Source of the DNA: Lachnospiraceae bacterium
Lineage (GTDB): Bacteria; Bacillota; Clostridia; Lachnospirales; Lachnospiraceae
Assembly (NCBI GenBank): GCA_024684085.1
Contig: JAIKXM010000016.1
Coordinates: 124,001 to 188,000, forward strand
Reading direction: 5' to 3'
DNA length: 64,000 nucleotides
Part shown: positions 27,319 to 36,676 of the stretch, piece by piece
Layout: each line of letters starts with the position of its first letter
Position numbering within the stretch: position 1 is the stretch's first letter
The notes under the pieces: generated by a model
Databases searched by the model: none
Seen by the model: the letters and a program-made list of their open reading frames with translations, nothing else
Told to the model about the DNA's origin: nothing
Program-made: the position numbers and the translations under genes

Positions 27319-27616
27319 TATCTATTCCTCCTCTATAAACAAAAGTTTATATATGATTATATGCTGCAGGATGTCCGTTTTTGTATGTCGTACATAACAA
27401 GTAAGATAACAATAACGTTCCACTATTCCGGATCACAGATATCCGAAGAAAACACCCTAATATGTAATATATCATAGGGGGGCATATTCTTAAAATATAT
27501 AGCATTCATACTTTTTATAACACCAAGTTATATTATGCCCGCTTAATCATAATCTGTGATGATCCGACACCCCATCAAGGATAGTTCGTAAGCTTCCAAT
27601 TTACTATTACGTAACA
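27319..27616. other. Leader region upstream of leuB
   Basis: About 300 bases without a gene. On the minus strand it is AT-rich with a small TTCGGAT/ATCCGGAA hairpin and an unusual CCCCCC run, but I find no T-box signature, no leucine-rich leader peptide and no clear promoter. AGCTTCC at 27591-27597 has an inverse at 27716-27722 that brackets the structured repeat to its right. Confidence 0.4.
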
Positions 27617-27706
27617 AAGAATGTCGCTTGCGACATTCTCGCGCCGAGCGCGGATGCTTTAGCATCTACCTTTCGCGCGAGTGCGCATCCTTAGCGGAGC
27701 GTTTTT
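27617..27706. repeat. Structured dispersed repeat, copy 1
   Basis: About 90 bp beginning AAGAATGTCGC and ending GCGGAGCGTTTTT. It holds a perfect GAATGTCGC/GCGACATTC hairpin, a GATGC/GCATC hairpin and GCGCG-rich arms. A second copy with few changes lies at 35481-35573. It does not share sequence with the MITE family. It lies just past the yajC terminator. Confidence 0.8.
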
Positions 27707-27737
27707 TGTGTAATAGGAAGCTATTTCCTATTACACA
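27707..27737. repeat. GTAATAGGAA palindrome, copy 2
   Basis: TGTGTAATAGGAA and TTCCTATTACACA form a near-perfect hairpin joined to the A/T run of the yajC terminator. The same arm follows the terminator of the DUF3048 gene. Confidence 0.6.
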
Positions 27738-27764
27738 AAAAACGGCCTAAGTATCCTTAAGCCG
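27737..27764 (-). terminator. Terminator of yajC
   Basis: On the minus strand CGGCTTAAG and CTTAGGCCG pair around GATA and TTTTTT follows, 13 bases past the yajC stop. Confidence 0.8.
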
Positions 27765-27777
27765 CACTTTTTTACCA

Positions 27778-28059
27778 TTATTCCTGGTTCTTCTCAACCT
27801 GAGCTATAGCCGACTTCTTCATCGAAATACGACAATTCCTGTTATTACCGAATTCAACAACTACCGTATCTTCTTCCACTGCGATCAATGATCCGTAGAA
27901 TCCGCTCGTTGTCACGATATAATCACCGACTTCAAGATCCGCAAGCATTGCTTTCGTTCTCTTCTCTTCATTCTTCTGAGGTCTGATGAAGAGGAAGTAC
28001 ATGATAGCTATCAAACCAACTACATACAAGACCAATACAATTCCACTACTCTCTGCCAT
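27778..28059 (-). CDS. yajC: Preprotein translocase accessory subunit YajC
   Basis: A 93-residue single-pass membrane protein of the SecDF-YajC complex. Membrane segment about residues 6-27 is followed by the family signature FIRPQKNEEKR and the domain LEVGDYIVTTSGFYGSL. AAGGAG lies before this ATG, so the longer frame starting at 28122 is not used. It follows tgt and the larBC genes in one direction; tgt-yajC linkage is very common in bacteria, here interrupted by larB and larC. secD and secF are not adjacent. Confidence 0.93.
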   Translation of the reverse strand: MAESSGIVLVLYVVGLIAIMYFLFIRPQKNEEKRTKAMLADLEVGDYIVTTSGFYGSLIAVEEDTVVVEFGNNRNCRISMKKSAIAQVEKNQE

Positions 28060-28152
28060 TATAATTCTCCTTTTTTTACATTGGACTTTAACTTTAAGTC
28101 CCAATGAATTAAATATTACCAATCCGTCCGAATAAAAGCAAGTGAATTGCCG

Positions 28153-29622
28153 TTATTTTTCAATATAACGGATACCGCAATCACGGACGATCGCATACAT
28201 ATCTTTGTACGGTACTCCATTCTCCATGCACAAAACTGTCACACTTTCATATTCGGGATATACTTCTTTCCTGCCGTTATTATCACAGACTTTGATCTTG
28301 GCAGTTCCGTAAGGCGTCTCACAATCCAGTATCTTCCTCGGAAGTATATATCTGTCAACGCCGATCTTCCTGATGCCTATCGTTGTAGTCTCAAGGAAGA
28401 TGATATCCGAGAGCCTGTCGGCATCGTCGGATGTACATATCACATTAAGCTGATAAGCGGGTCTGCCCTTTTTCATAAATACAGGAGTATAATACACATC
28501 CCTTGCGCCGGCTTCCATAAGCCTCTGCGATACATAACCGAGACATTCACCCGTAGAGTCATCTATATTGGATTCCAGCTTAACTATATCGGAAGATACG
28601 CTCTTAGCATCTTCTTCTATGAGCATCGCCCGCAGGATGCTTGGTCTTTCATATTCTCTTTTTCCTGCACCCAATCCAACCTTCTTAACTATCATTCGTT
28701 TTGGAAGATCGGAATCAGTTCTCAGGGCCGCAACTATCGCAGCACCCGTAGGAGTAACCAGTTCTCCGAGAATATCGCTCCTTGTAAGAGGAATGCCGTG
28801 ATCTGTGACTATATTCATGACTGCAGGAACCGGAACGGGAAGAATACCGTGCTGGCATCTTACAGAGCCTCTTCCTTCTGTCAGGCCTTCAACGATGACC
28901 TTGTCAATATCAAGGTTATCCATACATACAGCCACACTCACTATATCAACTATGGAATCAACGGCTCCCACTTCATGAAAGTGAACCTTATCCCTCTGAG
29001 TTCCGTGAGCTTTTGCCTCCGCATCGGCCAGAATGCCAAAGATCTTCCTTGCCGTATCCCTTGTACGCTCATTAAGATTGCCGGAATCTATGATCTCTTC
29101 TATTTCTTTCAGACCAACGTGAACATGATCATGTGTGTGTTCATGACTGTGACCATGGCCGTGTTCATGTGAATGTTCATGCTCGTGATCATGCTCGTGA
29201 TCATATTCATGCGCATGAGCATTATCTTCATTATGCTCATGACTGTGAACATGAACGTGTCCGTGATCATGCTCATCATCATGTTCATGAACATGTTCGT
29301 GATCACCGTCATGATCGTGGTCATGAACAGATCCATCTTCATCATCATGATCCGACAATTCTACATTGATCGACTTCTTCAGATGTCCGAACAGATATGC
29401 CATATCATGATCATGATTATCGACATCAGGTATGACTTCGAATGACTTACACCTGATAGATGATTTCATCACATCTACAGCATCGATCCTGTATCCCGAC
29501 ACCTTAAGCGACTTAAGCTGTTCCTTAAGATGCTCATAGTCAGCTCCCAGATCGAGAAGCGCACCTACGGTCATATCACCGCTTATGCCGCTGCTGCAAT
29601 CAAGGTATAATGTTTTACCCAT
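28153..29622 (-). CDS. larC: Nickel pincer cofactor synthesis protein LarC with His-rich insert
   Basis: LarC inserts nickel into the pincer cofactor (NPN) of lactate racemase-type enzymes. The 489-residue protein starts with the family block LYLDCSSGISGDM and ends with the LarC2-type domain. Residues about 91-169 are an extreme His/Asp/Glu run, fitting a nickel store. In Lactobacillus LarC is made by a programmed frameshift, but here the frame is continuous. GGGG precedes the ATG. It follows larB by 14 bases. larE and larA, needed for the full pathway, are not in the window. Confidence 0.93.
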   Translation of the reverse strand: MGKTLYLDCSSGISGDMTVGALLDLGADYEHLKEQLKSLKVSGYRIDAVDVMKSSIRCKSFEVIPDVDNHDHDMAYLFGHLKKSINVELSDHDDEDGSVHDHDHDGDHEHVHEHDDEHDHGHVHVHSHEHNEDNAHAHEYDHEHDHEHEHSHEHGHGHSHEHTHDHVHVGLKEIEEIIDSGNLNERTRDTARKIFGILADAEAKAHGTQRDKVHFHEVGAVDSIVDIVSVAVCMDNLDIDKVIVEGLTEGRGSVRCQHGILPVPVPAVMNIVTDHGIPLTRSDILGELVTPTGAAIVAALRTDSDLPKRMIVKKVGLGAGKREYERPSILRAMLIEEDAKSVSSDIVKLESNIDDSTGECLGYVSQRLMEAGARDVYYTPVFMKKGRPAYQLNVICTSDDADRLSDIIFLETTTIGIRKIGVDRYILPRKILDCETPYGTAKIKVCDNNGRKEVYPEYESVTVLCMENGVPYKDMYAIVRDCGIRYIEK

Positions 29623-29636
29623 AAAATGTTTCCCCT

Positions 29637-30404
29637 TTATTTACAGTGCTCTGTGTTCCCATCTCTTATAGCAAGTCTGTTGATCTGGGTTGCTATATAT
29701 CCGGCACCATATCCGTTATCTATATTCACGACCGATATCCCGTTAGCGCAGGAATTGATCATTGTCAGAAGTGCGGATAAGCCGCCAAAGCTTGCGCCGT
29801 ACCCTACCGATGTCGGGACCGCTATCACGGGGACGGATACAAGTCCTCCGATCACACTGCCGAGCGCCCCTTCCATTCCGGCAACTGCCACGATACAATT
29901 AGCCGAAGTGATACTGTCAAGCTTAGACAGTAACCTGTGAAGACCGCTCACTCCAACATCATATATCCTCTCAACTTTTGTCCCGAAAAATTCGGCTGTA
30001 AGAGCAGCCTCTTCCGCAACTGATATGTCTGCGGTGCCTGCGGTACAGACAGCGACCTTACCCTTAAGCTCCGTTTCCGTGGTATCTATCTTAAGTATGC
30101 ACGATACCTTGTCGTACACGGCTTCCGGGAAGATACCTTTGATCAATTCGGCCTGATGAAGGCTTGCTCTTGTACCAAGCACCCTTCCTTCTTTTTCATA
30201 TATCTTCTTATATATCTCTGTTAGAAATCCGTCTTCCTTCCCCTGGCAGAACACCACCTCGGGAAAACCGCTTCGTAACTCTCTCGAACTGTCTATCTTA
30301 GCGAATCCCATATCGATAAAGCTCTCTCTTTTAAGAAGCCTTTCCGCCTCACCAACAGAGATCCTGCCTTCTTTGCAATCATTGATTATGCCTCTGACTG
30401 ACAT
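29637..30404 (-). CDS. larB: Nickel pincer cofactor synthesis protein LarB
   Basis: LarB carboxylates and hydrolyses nicotinic acid adenine dinucleotide, the first step towards the nickel pincer cofactor. The 255-residue protein has a PurE-like core with AVCTAGTADISVAEEA (about 118-133), GMEGALGSVIGGL (about 173-185) and PTSVGYGASFGG (about 195-206). Its ATG lies inside the last codons of tgt (19-base overlap) with GGAGG upstream, which indicates translational coupling to tgt. Confidence 0.93.
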   Translation of the reverse strand: MSVRGIINDCKEGRISVGEAERLLKRESFIDMGFAKIDSSRELRSGFPEVVFCQGKEDGFLTEIYKKIYEKEGRVLGTRASLHQAELIKGIFPEAVYDKVSCILKIDTTETELKGKVAVCTAGTADISVAEEAALTAEFFGTKVERIYDVGVSGLHRLLSKLDSITSANCIVAVAGMEGALGSVIGGLVSVPVIAVPTSVGYGASFGGLSALLTMINSCANGISVVNIDNGYGAGYIATQINRLAIRDGNTEHCK

Positions 30405-31528
30405 TCAAAACCTCCGAGCTTGCGCTTCTTGTAAGCGCCAAATTCCCCTTTATCCAATGCATCTCTTATCTCTTCCATCATCGTGTTATAGAAATAGAGA
30501 TTATGCATTACACACAATCGCATGCCCAGCATCTCCTTAGCCTTAAGCAAATGCCTTATATAAGCCCTCGAATAACGCTTACATGCAGGACATGAACAAC
30601 CTTCTTCTATAGGTCTTAAGTCTCTCTCGTATTTTGCATTAAACAGATTGATCTTGCCATGATTGGTATACAGATGGCCATGACGTCCGTTTCTGGTAGG
30701 ATATACACAGTCAAAGAAGTCAACGCCTCTGTCAACAGCCTCCAATATATTGGCCGGAGTTCCCACGCCCATAAGATAAGTCGGCTTATTATCGGGCAGA
30801 TACGGAACAACATGATCGAGCACATCATACATCTGCTCATGACTCTCACCGACAGCCAGACCTCCGACAGCATATCCCGGCAGATCCATCTCGCTTATGA
30901 CCTTGGCATGTTCAACCCTTATATCGTTAAAAACAGCCCCTTGATTGATTCCGAACAGGAGCTGATCTTTATTGATCGTATCTTCCAAACCGTTAAGCCT
31001 TGCAAGTTCCCTCTTACATCTCTCAAGCCATCTTGTTGTTCTCTCCACAGAGGGAATCACATAATTCCTGTCTGCAAGAGCCGGAGGACACTCATCAAAG
31101 GCCATGGCTATCGTAGAACCCAGATTGGACTGTATCCCCATGCTCTCTTCGGGTCCCATGAAGATGATCCTTCCGTCAACATGACTGTGGAAGGTAACAC
31201 CCTCTTCCTTGATCTTGCGTAATCCCGCCAGAGAGAATACCTGGAATCCACCGCTATCCGTGAGTATCGGTCTGTCCCAGTTCATAAAATGATGCAGACC
31301 GCCAAGTTGCCTGATAAGCTTATCGCCGGGACGGACATGCAGATGATATGTATTGGACAACTGTACCTGACACTTAAGATCCTTAAGATCGAAGGTATCA
31401 ACCGCTCCCTTTATGGCTGCCACTGTGCCGACATTCATGAACACAGGTGTTTGTATGGTTCCGTGAACAGTCTTAAATTCAGCCCTTTTGGCAAGTCCCT
31501 CTTTTTTTAAAATATTATACTCAGCCAT
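30386..31528 (-). CDS. tgt: tRNA-guanine transglycosylase
   Basis: Exchanges guanine for a queuosine precursor at the tRNA wobble position. The 380-residue protein has the nucleophile Asp region ILTDSGGFQVFSL (about 89-101), the second Asp region FDCVYPTRNGRHG (about 262-274) and the zinc site CSCPACKRYSRAYIRHL (about 305-321). Its start overlaps the end of the upstream peptidase gene by 8 bases, and larB overlaps its end. Confidence 0.95.
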   Translation of the reverse strand: MAEYNILKKEGLAKRAEFKTVHGTIQTPVFMNVGTVAAIKGAVDTFDLKDLKCQVQLSNTYHLHVRPGDKLIRQLGGLHHFMNWDRPILTDSGGFQVFSLAGLRKIKEEGVTFHSHVDGRIIFMGPEESMGIQSNLGSTIAMAFDECPPALADRNYVIPSVERTTRWLERCKRELARLNGLEDTINKDQLLFGINQGAVFNDIRVEHAKVISEMDLPGYAVGGLAVGESHEQMYDVLDHVVPYLPDNKPTYLMGVGTPANILEAVDRGVDFFDCVYPTRNGRHGHLYTNHGKINLFNAKYERDLRPIEEGCSCPACKRYSRAYIRHLLKAKEMLGMRLCVMHNLYFYNTMMEEIRDALDKGEFGAYKKRKLGGFECQSEA

Positions 31529-32540
31529 TTATCTCCTCAATAAACTCCTCAAGACAGATATTCTCGTTGTAGATATAAGTCGCAGCTTCTACGCCCACAT
31601 ATCTGAAATGCCAGGGCTCATATATTATTCCCGTGATGCTTTCCTTATCCTCGGGATATCTTAAAATAAATCCGTACTTGTACGAATTATCTCTAAGCCA
31701 CAGTCCGGCATCGGTCTCGCCGAAACCATAATCCAGCTGACTATAGGTATCACTGATTATATCTATGGCAAGCCCCAGCTGATGCTCGCTGGTACCGGGT
31801 ACGGTAACAACCGCCGAAGCTTCCCTGTATGCATCCATATATGACATACCCGAATTGATGTAGCTCTTCATCTTCCTGTCGAAGAGATACTCCTGACGGG
31901 AATAATCTCTGTAAGGCGAACATACCACCAGATTGATACCGCTTTCTTTGGCAGCGGTGAACATCTGGGTAAGAGGTTCCAGTATCCTCTCATCACATTT
32001 CATCGATCCTTTGATCGTACCGAGTGTGAAGGTATAATCATCAGGCACGCTGTGCTGTTTATTGACCAGCAGAAGATTCCAGTCATCCCTGTGAAACTCG
32101 TATGTTTCCTGTTCTTCTTCTGTCTCATACTCTTCTTCGGTTCCGGAATTACGCGAAGCGATAAGATCATCCAGACCTGCCATCTCTTCTTCATCGGGAA
32201 CGGCATTATCAATATACTCTTCAAGACTGCTCATCTCAGACTCATCCATGTCATCAATGGAAGGAACAGCCTCCATAATGGAATCATTGACCGATGCGGC
32301 TGTCGAAGTAACAAAAGCTTCGTCCCCATCAAGGGGCGCAAGACTTGCATTGAACACGAATATAAAAGCTATACAGGACAGGATAACCGTCTTGACCAAA
32401 GGTCTTCTCGTATACTTCCACAGGACATTTCTAAAGATCGTAAACACAAGATAGGCAACCGCCAGTTTACGTCCTTTCGCTCCTCTGGAAGCGATCTTTT
32501 TCGCCTTATTTAATTGACGTTCATTAACATTATTAAGCAT
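31521..32540 (-). CDS. Membrane-anchored D,D-carboxypeptidase, VanY (M15B) type
   Basis: A zinc peptidase that trims D-Ala from peptidoglycan stem peptides outside the cell. The 339-residue protein has a basic cytoplasmic N-terminus, one membrane segment (about 49-66), an acidic linker (about 75-145), and a catalytic domain with GTSEHQLGLAIDI (about 250-262) and EPWHFRYVG (about 309-317), which hold the zinc ligands. It begins 1 base past the TraX-like stop and overlaps tgt, so it belongs to the same transcript. Confidence 0.87.
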   Translation of the reverse strand: MLNNVNERQLNKAKKIASRGAKGRKLAVAYLVFTIFRNVLWKYTRRPLVKTVILSCIAFIFVFNASLAPLDGDEAFVTSTAASVNDSIMEAVPSIDDMDESEMSSLEEYIDNAVPDEEEMAGLDDLIASRNSGTEEEYETEEEQETYEFHRDDWNLLLVNKQHSVPDDYTFTLGTIKGSMKCDERILEPLTQMFTAAKESGINLVVCSPYRDYSRQEYLFDRKMKSYINSGMSYMDAYREASAVVTVPGTSEHQLGLAIDIISDTYSQLDYGFGETDAGLWLRDNSYKYGFILRYPEDKESITGIIYEPWHFRYVGVEAATYIYNENICLEEFIEEING

Positions 32541-32541
32541 C

Positions 32542-33345
32542 TTAGTTCCTTATATAAGCTGCGATTACAGCGATCATCAATAAATGAATTGGATAAAACA
32601 AATAATAAAAAGTCTTCGGAAGTTGCCTTCCCTTATTACCGTTATATACGAATATCAAAGGCAGAGCCACGATACCGGCCACTTCCATCTGAAGATTATA
32701 AGAAAGATATTTCCAAAAGAGGAAAGTGAAGTCCTGGGCGAACCATCTTCCCGCCGTATCAAAGACTATAGCTTTAAGTGCACTGCACAGGCTTAACAGA
32801 ACGAGAAAAAAGAGAAAAGAAAAAATCATCGCTTTTTTACGACTTCGGAATATATATAGCAGAAGTATCAGAGCGACTCCTCCGGCACCGTAATCCGTCC
32901 TTAGCAAAAATGCGCCCATCAATATCAGCAATATTATAGCCAGGCGAACAAAGTTCTTATCCACAGATCTGTACACTTCTATCGCAAGTACGCCAAGCAA
33001 AAGTGTGAAGAATACATTCTGATAAGAATGATCAACTGCATTGCCCGTGACCGCAAGATCAAAGGGGACTTCGCTGATGATCGCCAACGCCGACAGCCTC
33101 AGCATATACTTCTTAACATCTGATGTAAAAATGCTTCCCTGACCTATCAGATAAGCATATATAACAAAAGCAAGCCTGCCGATCAATCGACCGACGGAAT
33201 ATATATCATCATTATACAGATATTGAAGTCCCGACTCTCTGAAGGTGCCGTACACTCCCATTGTCAGATGATCGATCACCATACTTACAACCGCGATATT
33301 CTTAAGAACAGCCGCCGATATGCCGCCCCGGGTATTATCTTCCAT
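32542..33345 (-). CDS. TraX-family integral membrane protein
   Basis: A 267-residue protein with about eight hydrophobic segments, the N-terminal block LKNIAVVSMVIDHL and the C-terminal FYPIHLLMIAVI, which are the TraX family marks. TraX acetylates F-pilin in plasmid F; most chromosomal homologues in Firmicutes are of unknown substrate and no conjugation gene is near. Its neighbours are another membrane protein and a cell-wall peptidase, so an envelope acyl transfer role is a reasonable inference. Confidence 0.8.
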   Translation of the reverse strand: MEDNTRGGISAAVLKNIAVVSMVIDHLTMGVYGTFRESGLQYLYNDDIYSVGRLIGRLAFVIYAYLIGQGSIFTSDVKKYMLRLSALAIISEVPFDLAVTGNAVDHSYQNVFFTLLLGVLAIEVYRSVDKNFVRLAIILLILMGAFLLRTDYGAGGVALILLLYIFRSRKKAMIFSFLFFLVLLSLCSALKAIVFDTAGRWFAQDFTFLFWKYLSYNLQMEVAGIVALPLIFVYNGNKGRQLPKTFYYLFYPIHLLMIAVIAAYIRN

Positions 33346-33356
33346 AGTAAAACCGC

Positions 33357-34160
33357 CTACTTCTGATCTCTGATATCCGTTATCTTCCTTATTCTCTCAC
33401 GATATCTCTCAAGATATCTTTCGAGTACATTCTTCAAAGGAAGATTGGATTTTAATGAAAACAGGAAATTCTGCCTGCTCTTGGCTTCCAGTTCAAGCAG
33501 ATGAACCTGTAATCTCAACTCTTCATAGTATACGATTATATTGTTGTTAACAGCAAAATTTCTTACCTTGCTGACGATACCCAGCGAATAACATACGTCT
33601 ATCGTTATCATACCGTACACAAAGCCGACAACGAAACTGAAAGCAATATTCTCGTTAAGCCATGTCACCATCCTGACTACATGAGGATTGATGAAATAGT
33701 AGTACAGGGCTCCAAGCAGTGTCCAGATGATTGAGAATCTGAGACAAATGATGCCCTGGAAGTTGAATGGAATGTCTGAATAATCCCACAACTTAATATG
33801 CATTCCGTTAATAAATATCCTGCCCGCTATGTACTCTATAAGGGTCATGGATAATCCCATAATAAGTATCATCAGCAGGACCTTATTGAACTTAAGATCA
33901 ATGGATAAGTAAGGTATCAAAGACAGGAAAAACAATAACACAAGTCCGAATCCGTAGATCGGAAGCCACGGCCCTACAAGAAAACCGGGATTGATCCATC
34001 TTCTCTCCGGATTGGACGTTGAGATAAATCTTCTGAAGAACAATTCCAAAACCCATCCGAACATACTTCCCATTATAAATAAAAACACAATTATGATAAA
34101 TATAATCTCTGCACCGATGTCCATATCAGCATTTCCCTTCATCAAGGTATGGTCTTCCAT
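33357..34160 (-). CDS. Polytopic membrane protein, CmpB-like 'putative ABC transporter permease' family
   Basis: A 267-residue protein with about six hydrophobic segments from residue 12 to 190, then a charged helical tail of about 75 residues. Family marks are GWVLELFFRR (about 35-44), NPGFLVGPWLPIYGFG and KLWDYSDIPFNFQGIICL. The family name implies ABC transport, but no ATPase is adjacent and the function is unknown. The ATG at 34160 is preferred to the GTG at 34172; a start at the later ATG (MDIGAEI) is also possible since AAGGG precedes it. Confidence 0.72.
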   Translation of the reverse strand: MEDHTLMKGNADMDIGAEIIFIIIVFLFIMGSMFGWVLELFFRRFISTSNPERRWINPGFLVGPWLPIYGFGLVLLFFLSLIPYLSIDLKFNKVLLMILIMGLSMTLIEYIAGRIFINGMHIKLWDYSDIPFNFQGIICLRFSIIWTLLGALYYYFINPHVVRMVTWLNENIAFSFVVGFVYGMITIDVCYSLGIVSKVRNFAVNNNIIVYYEELRLQVHLLELEAKSRQNFLFSLKSNLPLKNVLERYLERYRERIRKITDIRDQK

Positions 34161-34240
34161 GCGATCGATCACGCACTATCAATCCAATATCGTCAACTGC
34201 ATACATATAAGATCATTTTATGATCACAATTCTCTCCGCA

Positions 34241-35293
34241 TCAGTCACTTAACTTATGGAAGATGATGCAATTAGGCTTATCGACCTTGATAAATCTCTG
34301 ATTCATTGTGATAAGGCCCTTCTCCAGATCGACTTTGAAGAAAGAAAGCGAATCAGACTCATGATTGAGGCTTACCAAATGTCTGTTATCCGGAAAAAGT
34401 GAAACGTCCTTGGGATAATCTCCGCTTATAGGCAGACATAGTATCTTGTTAAGCTCACCGCTAACCTCGTCTATTGAGTAGATAACAACGGAATTGTCAC
34501 CCGCATTGGAGCTTAAGATATATTTGCAGTCCATTGACAGGGAAAGCGCACTTGCTGCCGATCCCGTTGCATGATAATCGTTAAGGGTCGAGATGTTCTG
34601 GATCTTCTCGAACTCAGGCGCCCCGTTTTTCTCCGTATAAGAATATACGTCGATATAATTCTTAAGTTCATGTACCACGTACATGAATCTGCCGTCCTTA
34701 GAGAACTTGATATGTCTGGGAGCCGATTCCTGCTCACTGTGGACGATATCCATCAGCTTAAGCTTGCCCGTTGTATGGTCGAGGGCATATACATCTATAT
34801 AGTCCATTCCCAGATCGGCTGCGCAGAGGAACTTATTGTCTCTGGTCATCTTAACGCAGTTAACGTGGGGTCTGAAATTACGCTCTGCGATATTGCCCCA
34901 GCCCTTATGGTAGATCTCATCGCAGATGCCGTTGATCCTTCCATCCTCCTCAAGGCGAAGAACGGTTATCTTACCGTCATGATAGCCCGCAACGAACAAG
35001 TACTCATCCTTATAATCCGTCGACAGATAGCAGCCTCTCATGCCGTTGATCGTGCTGTTGCCCAATACCGTAAGTGAGCCGTCTGGCTCGATATTATATG
35101 CTTCCACACCAAAATCGGTAATGGAATAAAGATACTTACGATTGTGTGAGATGGTCACATAACTTGAATTGGTGATCCTGACTCTGTCCTTCTCGGTAAA
35201 TTTACCGTTCTCAAGATCAACATCATAGATCGTTATGCCGTGATCATCACCTGATGTATAAGTTGAAACATATGCAACATATCTCTCGCTCAA
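34241..35293 (-). CDS. Seven-bladed beta-propeller, lactonase (6-phosphogluconolactonase-like) family
   Basis: A 350-residue cytoplasmic protein made of repeated blade motifs, e.g. NRKYLYSITD, KDEYLFVAGYHDG, DNKFLCAADLG and DGRFMYVVHE, typical of the PF10282 lactonase family. The substrate may be 6-phosphogluconolactone, but many members are uncharacterised. The start is set at a TTG with GAGG eight bases upstream, giving a normal family length; the longer ATG frame adds a sequence with no ribosome site. Downstream genes are membrane and cell-wall proteins. Confidence 0.75.
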   Translation of the reverse strand: MSERYVAYVSTYTSGDDHGITIYDVDLENGKFTEKDRVRITNSSYVTISHNRKYLYSITDFGVEAYNIEPDGSLTVLGNSTINGMRGCYLSTDYKDEYLFVAGYHDGKITVLRLEEDGRINGICDEIYHKGWGNIAERNFRPHVNCVKMTRDNKFLCAADLGMDYIDVYALDHTTGKLKLMDIVHSEQESAPRHIKFSKDGRFMYVVHELKNYIDVYSYTEKNGAPEFEKIQNISTLNDYHATGSAASALSLSMDCKYILSSNAGDNSVVIYSIDEVSGELNKILCLPISGDYPKDVSLFPDNRHLVSLNHESDSLSFFKVDLEKGLITMNQRFIKVDKPNCIIFHKLSD

Positions 35294-35480
35294 TTCACAT
35301 ACCTCTCTGATTCCCAAGCTTTTATGAATCCATGAATGGTTCTGCCCACACGAATCCACTATTTTTTATAATAACATGAAAGGTGAATTTATTAAACATT
35401 TTCTATCCTTTTTAGCAAATATCAATTATAATAGGTTAGATATATCTCGACAGCACTTCACTGTCATATTAATAATAAAA

Positions 35481-35573
35481 AAGAATGTCGCTTGCGACAT
35501 TCTTGCGCCGAGCGCGGATGCCTTGGCATCATCTGCCTTTCGCGCGAGTGCGCATCCTTAGCGGAGCGTTTTT
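35481..35573. repeat. Structured dispersed repeat, copy 2
   Basis: Nearly the same sequence as 27617-27706, with a 3-base insertion and a few changes. It lies in the 309-base gap between the divergent lactonase gene and potA, ending 30 bases before the potA start. AT-rich flanks AATAATAAAA and TTTTTATT also pair. Its position between divergent genes argues against a simple terminator role. Confidence 0.82.
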
Positions 35574-35602
35574 ATTTACCTTTATTGGGGAGGATATGTA
35601 AT

Positions 35603-36676
35603 TTGAGTGTTAAACTGATCGATCTTCAAAATATAACCAAAGCATACGGAGACAATACCGTTATCGACGATATGAGTCTCTATATAAGGGAGAATGAATT
35701 CCTTACTCTTCTCGGTCCTTCCGGTTGTGGTAAGACTACTACCCTCAGGATCATCGGTGGCTTTGAGACGCCCGACAAAGGACGCGTCATGTTCAATGGG
35801 GTCGATATAACCGATCTCCCACCTAATAAGAGACAGTTGAACACTGTTTTTCAGAAATATGCTCTCTTCACTCACATGAACATTGAGGATAATATCGCCT
35901 TCGGTCTGAAGATCAAAGGCAAGAGCGATAAATATATCAGGGATAAGATCGAATATGCTCTCAAGCTCGTTAATCTTCAGGGCTTCGGGAAAAGAATGCC
36001 TGACTCACTTTCCGGCGGTCAGCAGCAGCGTATTGCTATCGCGCGTGCGATCGTTAATGAGCCTAAGGTACTCCTACTCGATGAACCTCTGGGTGCTCTC
36101 GATCTTAAGCTTCGTCAGGACATGCAGTACGAGCTTATAAGGCTTAAGAACGAACTCGGCATCACTTTCATCTATGTAACTCACGATCAGGAAGAAGCCC
36201 TTACCATGTCAGATACGATCGTTGTCATGAATCAGGGTTATATTCAGCAGATCGGTACACCGGAAGATATCTACAACGAGCCTGAGAATGCATTTGTAGC
36301 TGATTTCATCGGCGATTCCAATATCATTGACGGTATCATGATCCAGGATGAGCTAGTAAGCTTCCTCGGTGCCAAGTTTCCCTGTGTTGATACAGGTTTC
36401 GGCACCAATAAGCCCGTCGATGTAGTTATCCGTCCCGAAGACGTTATACTTACCTCTCCCGAGAACGGAGTTATTGAGGGTACTGTCACTCATCTTATAT
36501 TCAAGGGTGTTCATTATGAGATGGAGGTTATGGCAGGAGGTTATGAATGGCTTGTTCACTCAACCATGATGTTCCCCATTGGTGCCAAGGTCGGTATCAA
36601 CGTAGATCCTTTTAACATCCAGATCATGAACAAACCCGAAAGTGAAGACGAGGAGGCTGTAAGCGTTGAAGAATAA
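35603..36676 (+). CDS. potA: Spermidine/putrescine ABC transporter ATP-binding protein
   Basis: Powers polyamine import. The 357-residue protein has Walker [10 protein letters not shown] (about 38-46), Q-loop, signature [14 protein letters not shown] (about 137-150), Walker [13 protein letters not shown] and a C-terminal TOBE region. The start is TTG with GGGGAGG upstream; the in-frame ATG at 35492 lies inside the structured repeat and is rejected. potB begins before its stop. Confidence 0.92.
   Translation: MSVKLIDLQNITKAYGDNTVIDDMSLYIRENEFLTLLGPSGCGKTTTLRIIGGFETPDKGRVMFNGVDITDLPPNKRQLNTVFQKYALFTHMNIEDNIAFGLKIKGKSDKYIRDKIEYALKLVNLQGFGKRMPDSLSGGQQQRIAIARAIVNEPKVLLLDEPLGALDLKLRQDMQYELIRLKNELGITFIYVTHDQEEALTMSDTIVVMNQGYIQQIGTPEDIYNEPENAFVADFIGDSNIIDGIMIQDELVSFLGAKFPCVDTGFGTNKPVDVVIRPEDVILTSPENGVIEGTVTHLIFKGVHYEMEVMAGGYEWLVHSTMMFPIGAKVGINVDPFNIQIMNKPESEDEEAVSVEE

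Noticed and set aside
27319..27616. T-box or leader peptide before leuB
   Set aside because: No AGGGTGG motif, specifier loop or Leu-rich short frame could be found.
28147..29172. 341-codon plus-strand frame opposite larC
   Set aside because: It lies fully over larC, has no ribosome site, and its composition is the complement of the larC His-rich and conserved parts.
29095..29345. His-codon run in larC as a DNA minisatellite
   Set aside because: The short repeats follow from His/Asp/Glu codons in one frame and match the known nickel-protein style; no separate DNA unit is preserved.
32542..33345. Conjugative element because of the TraX homology
   Set aside because: No other transfer, relaxase or integrase gene is near, and TraX homologues are common chromosomal genes in Firmicutes.
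35492..35602. N-terminal extension of PotA
   Set aside because: It translates the structured repeat and lacks a ribosome site; TTG at 35603 follows GGGGAGG and gives normal PotA length.
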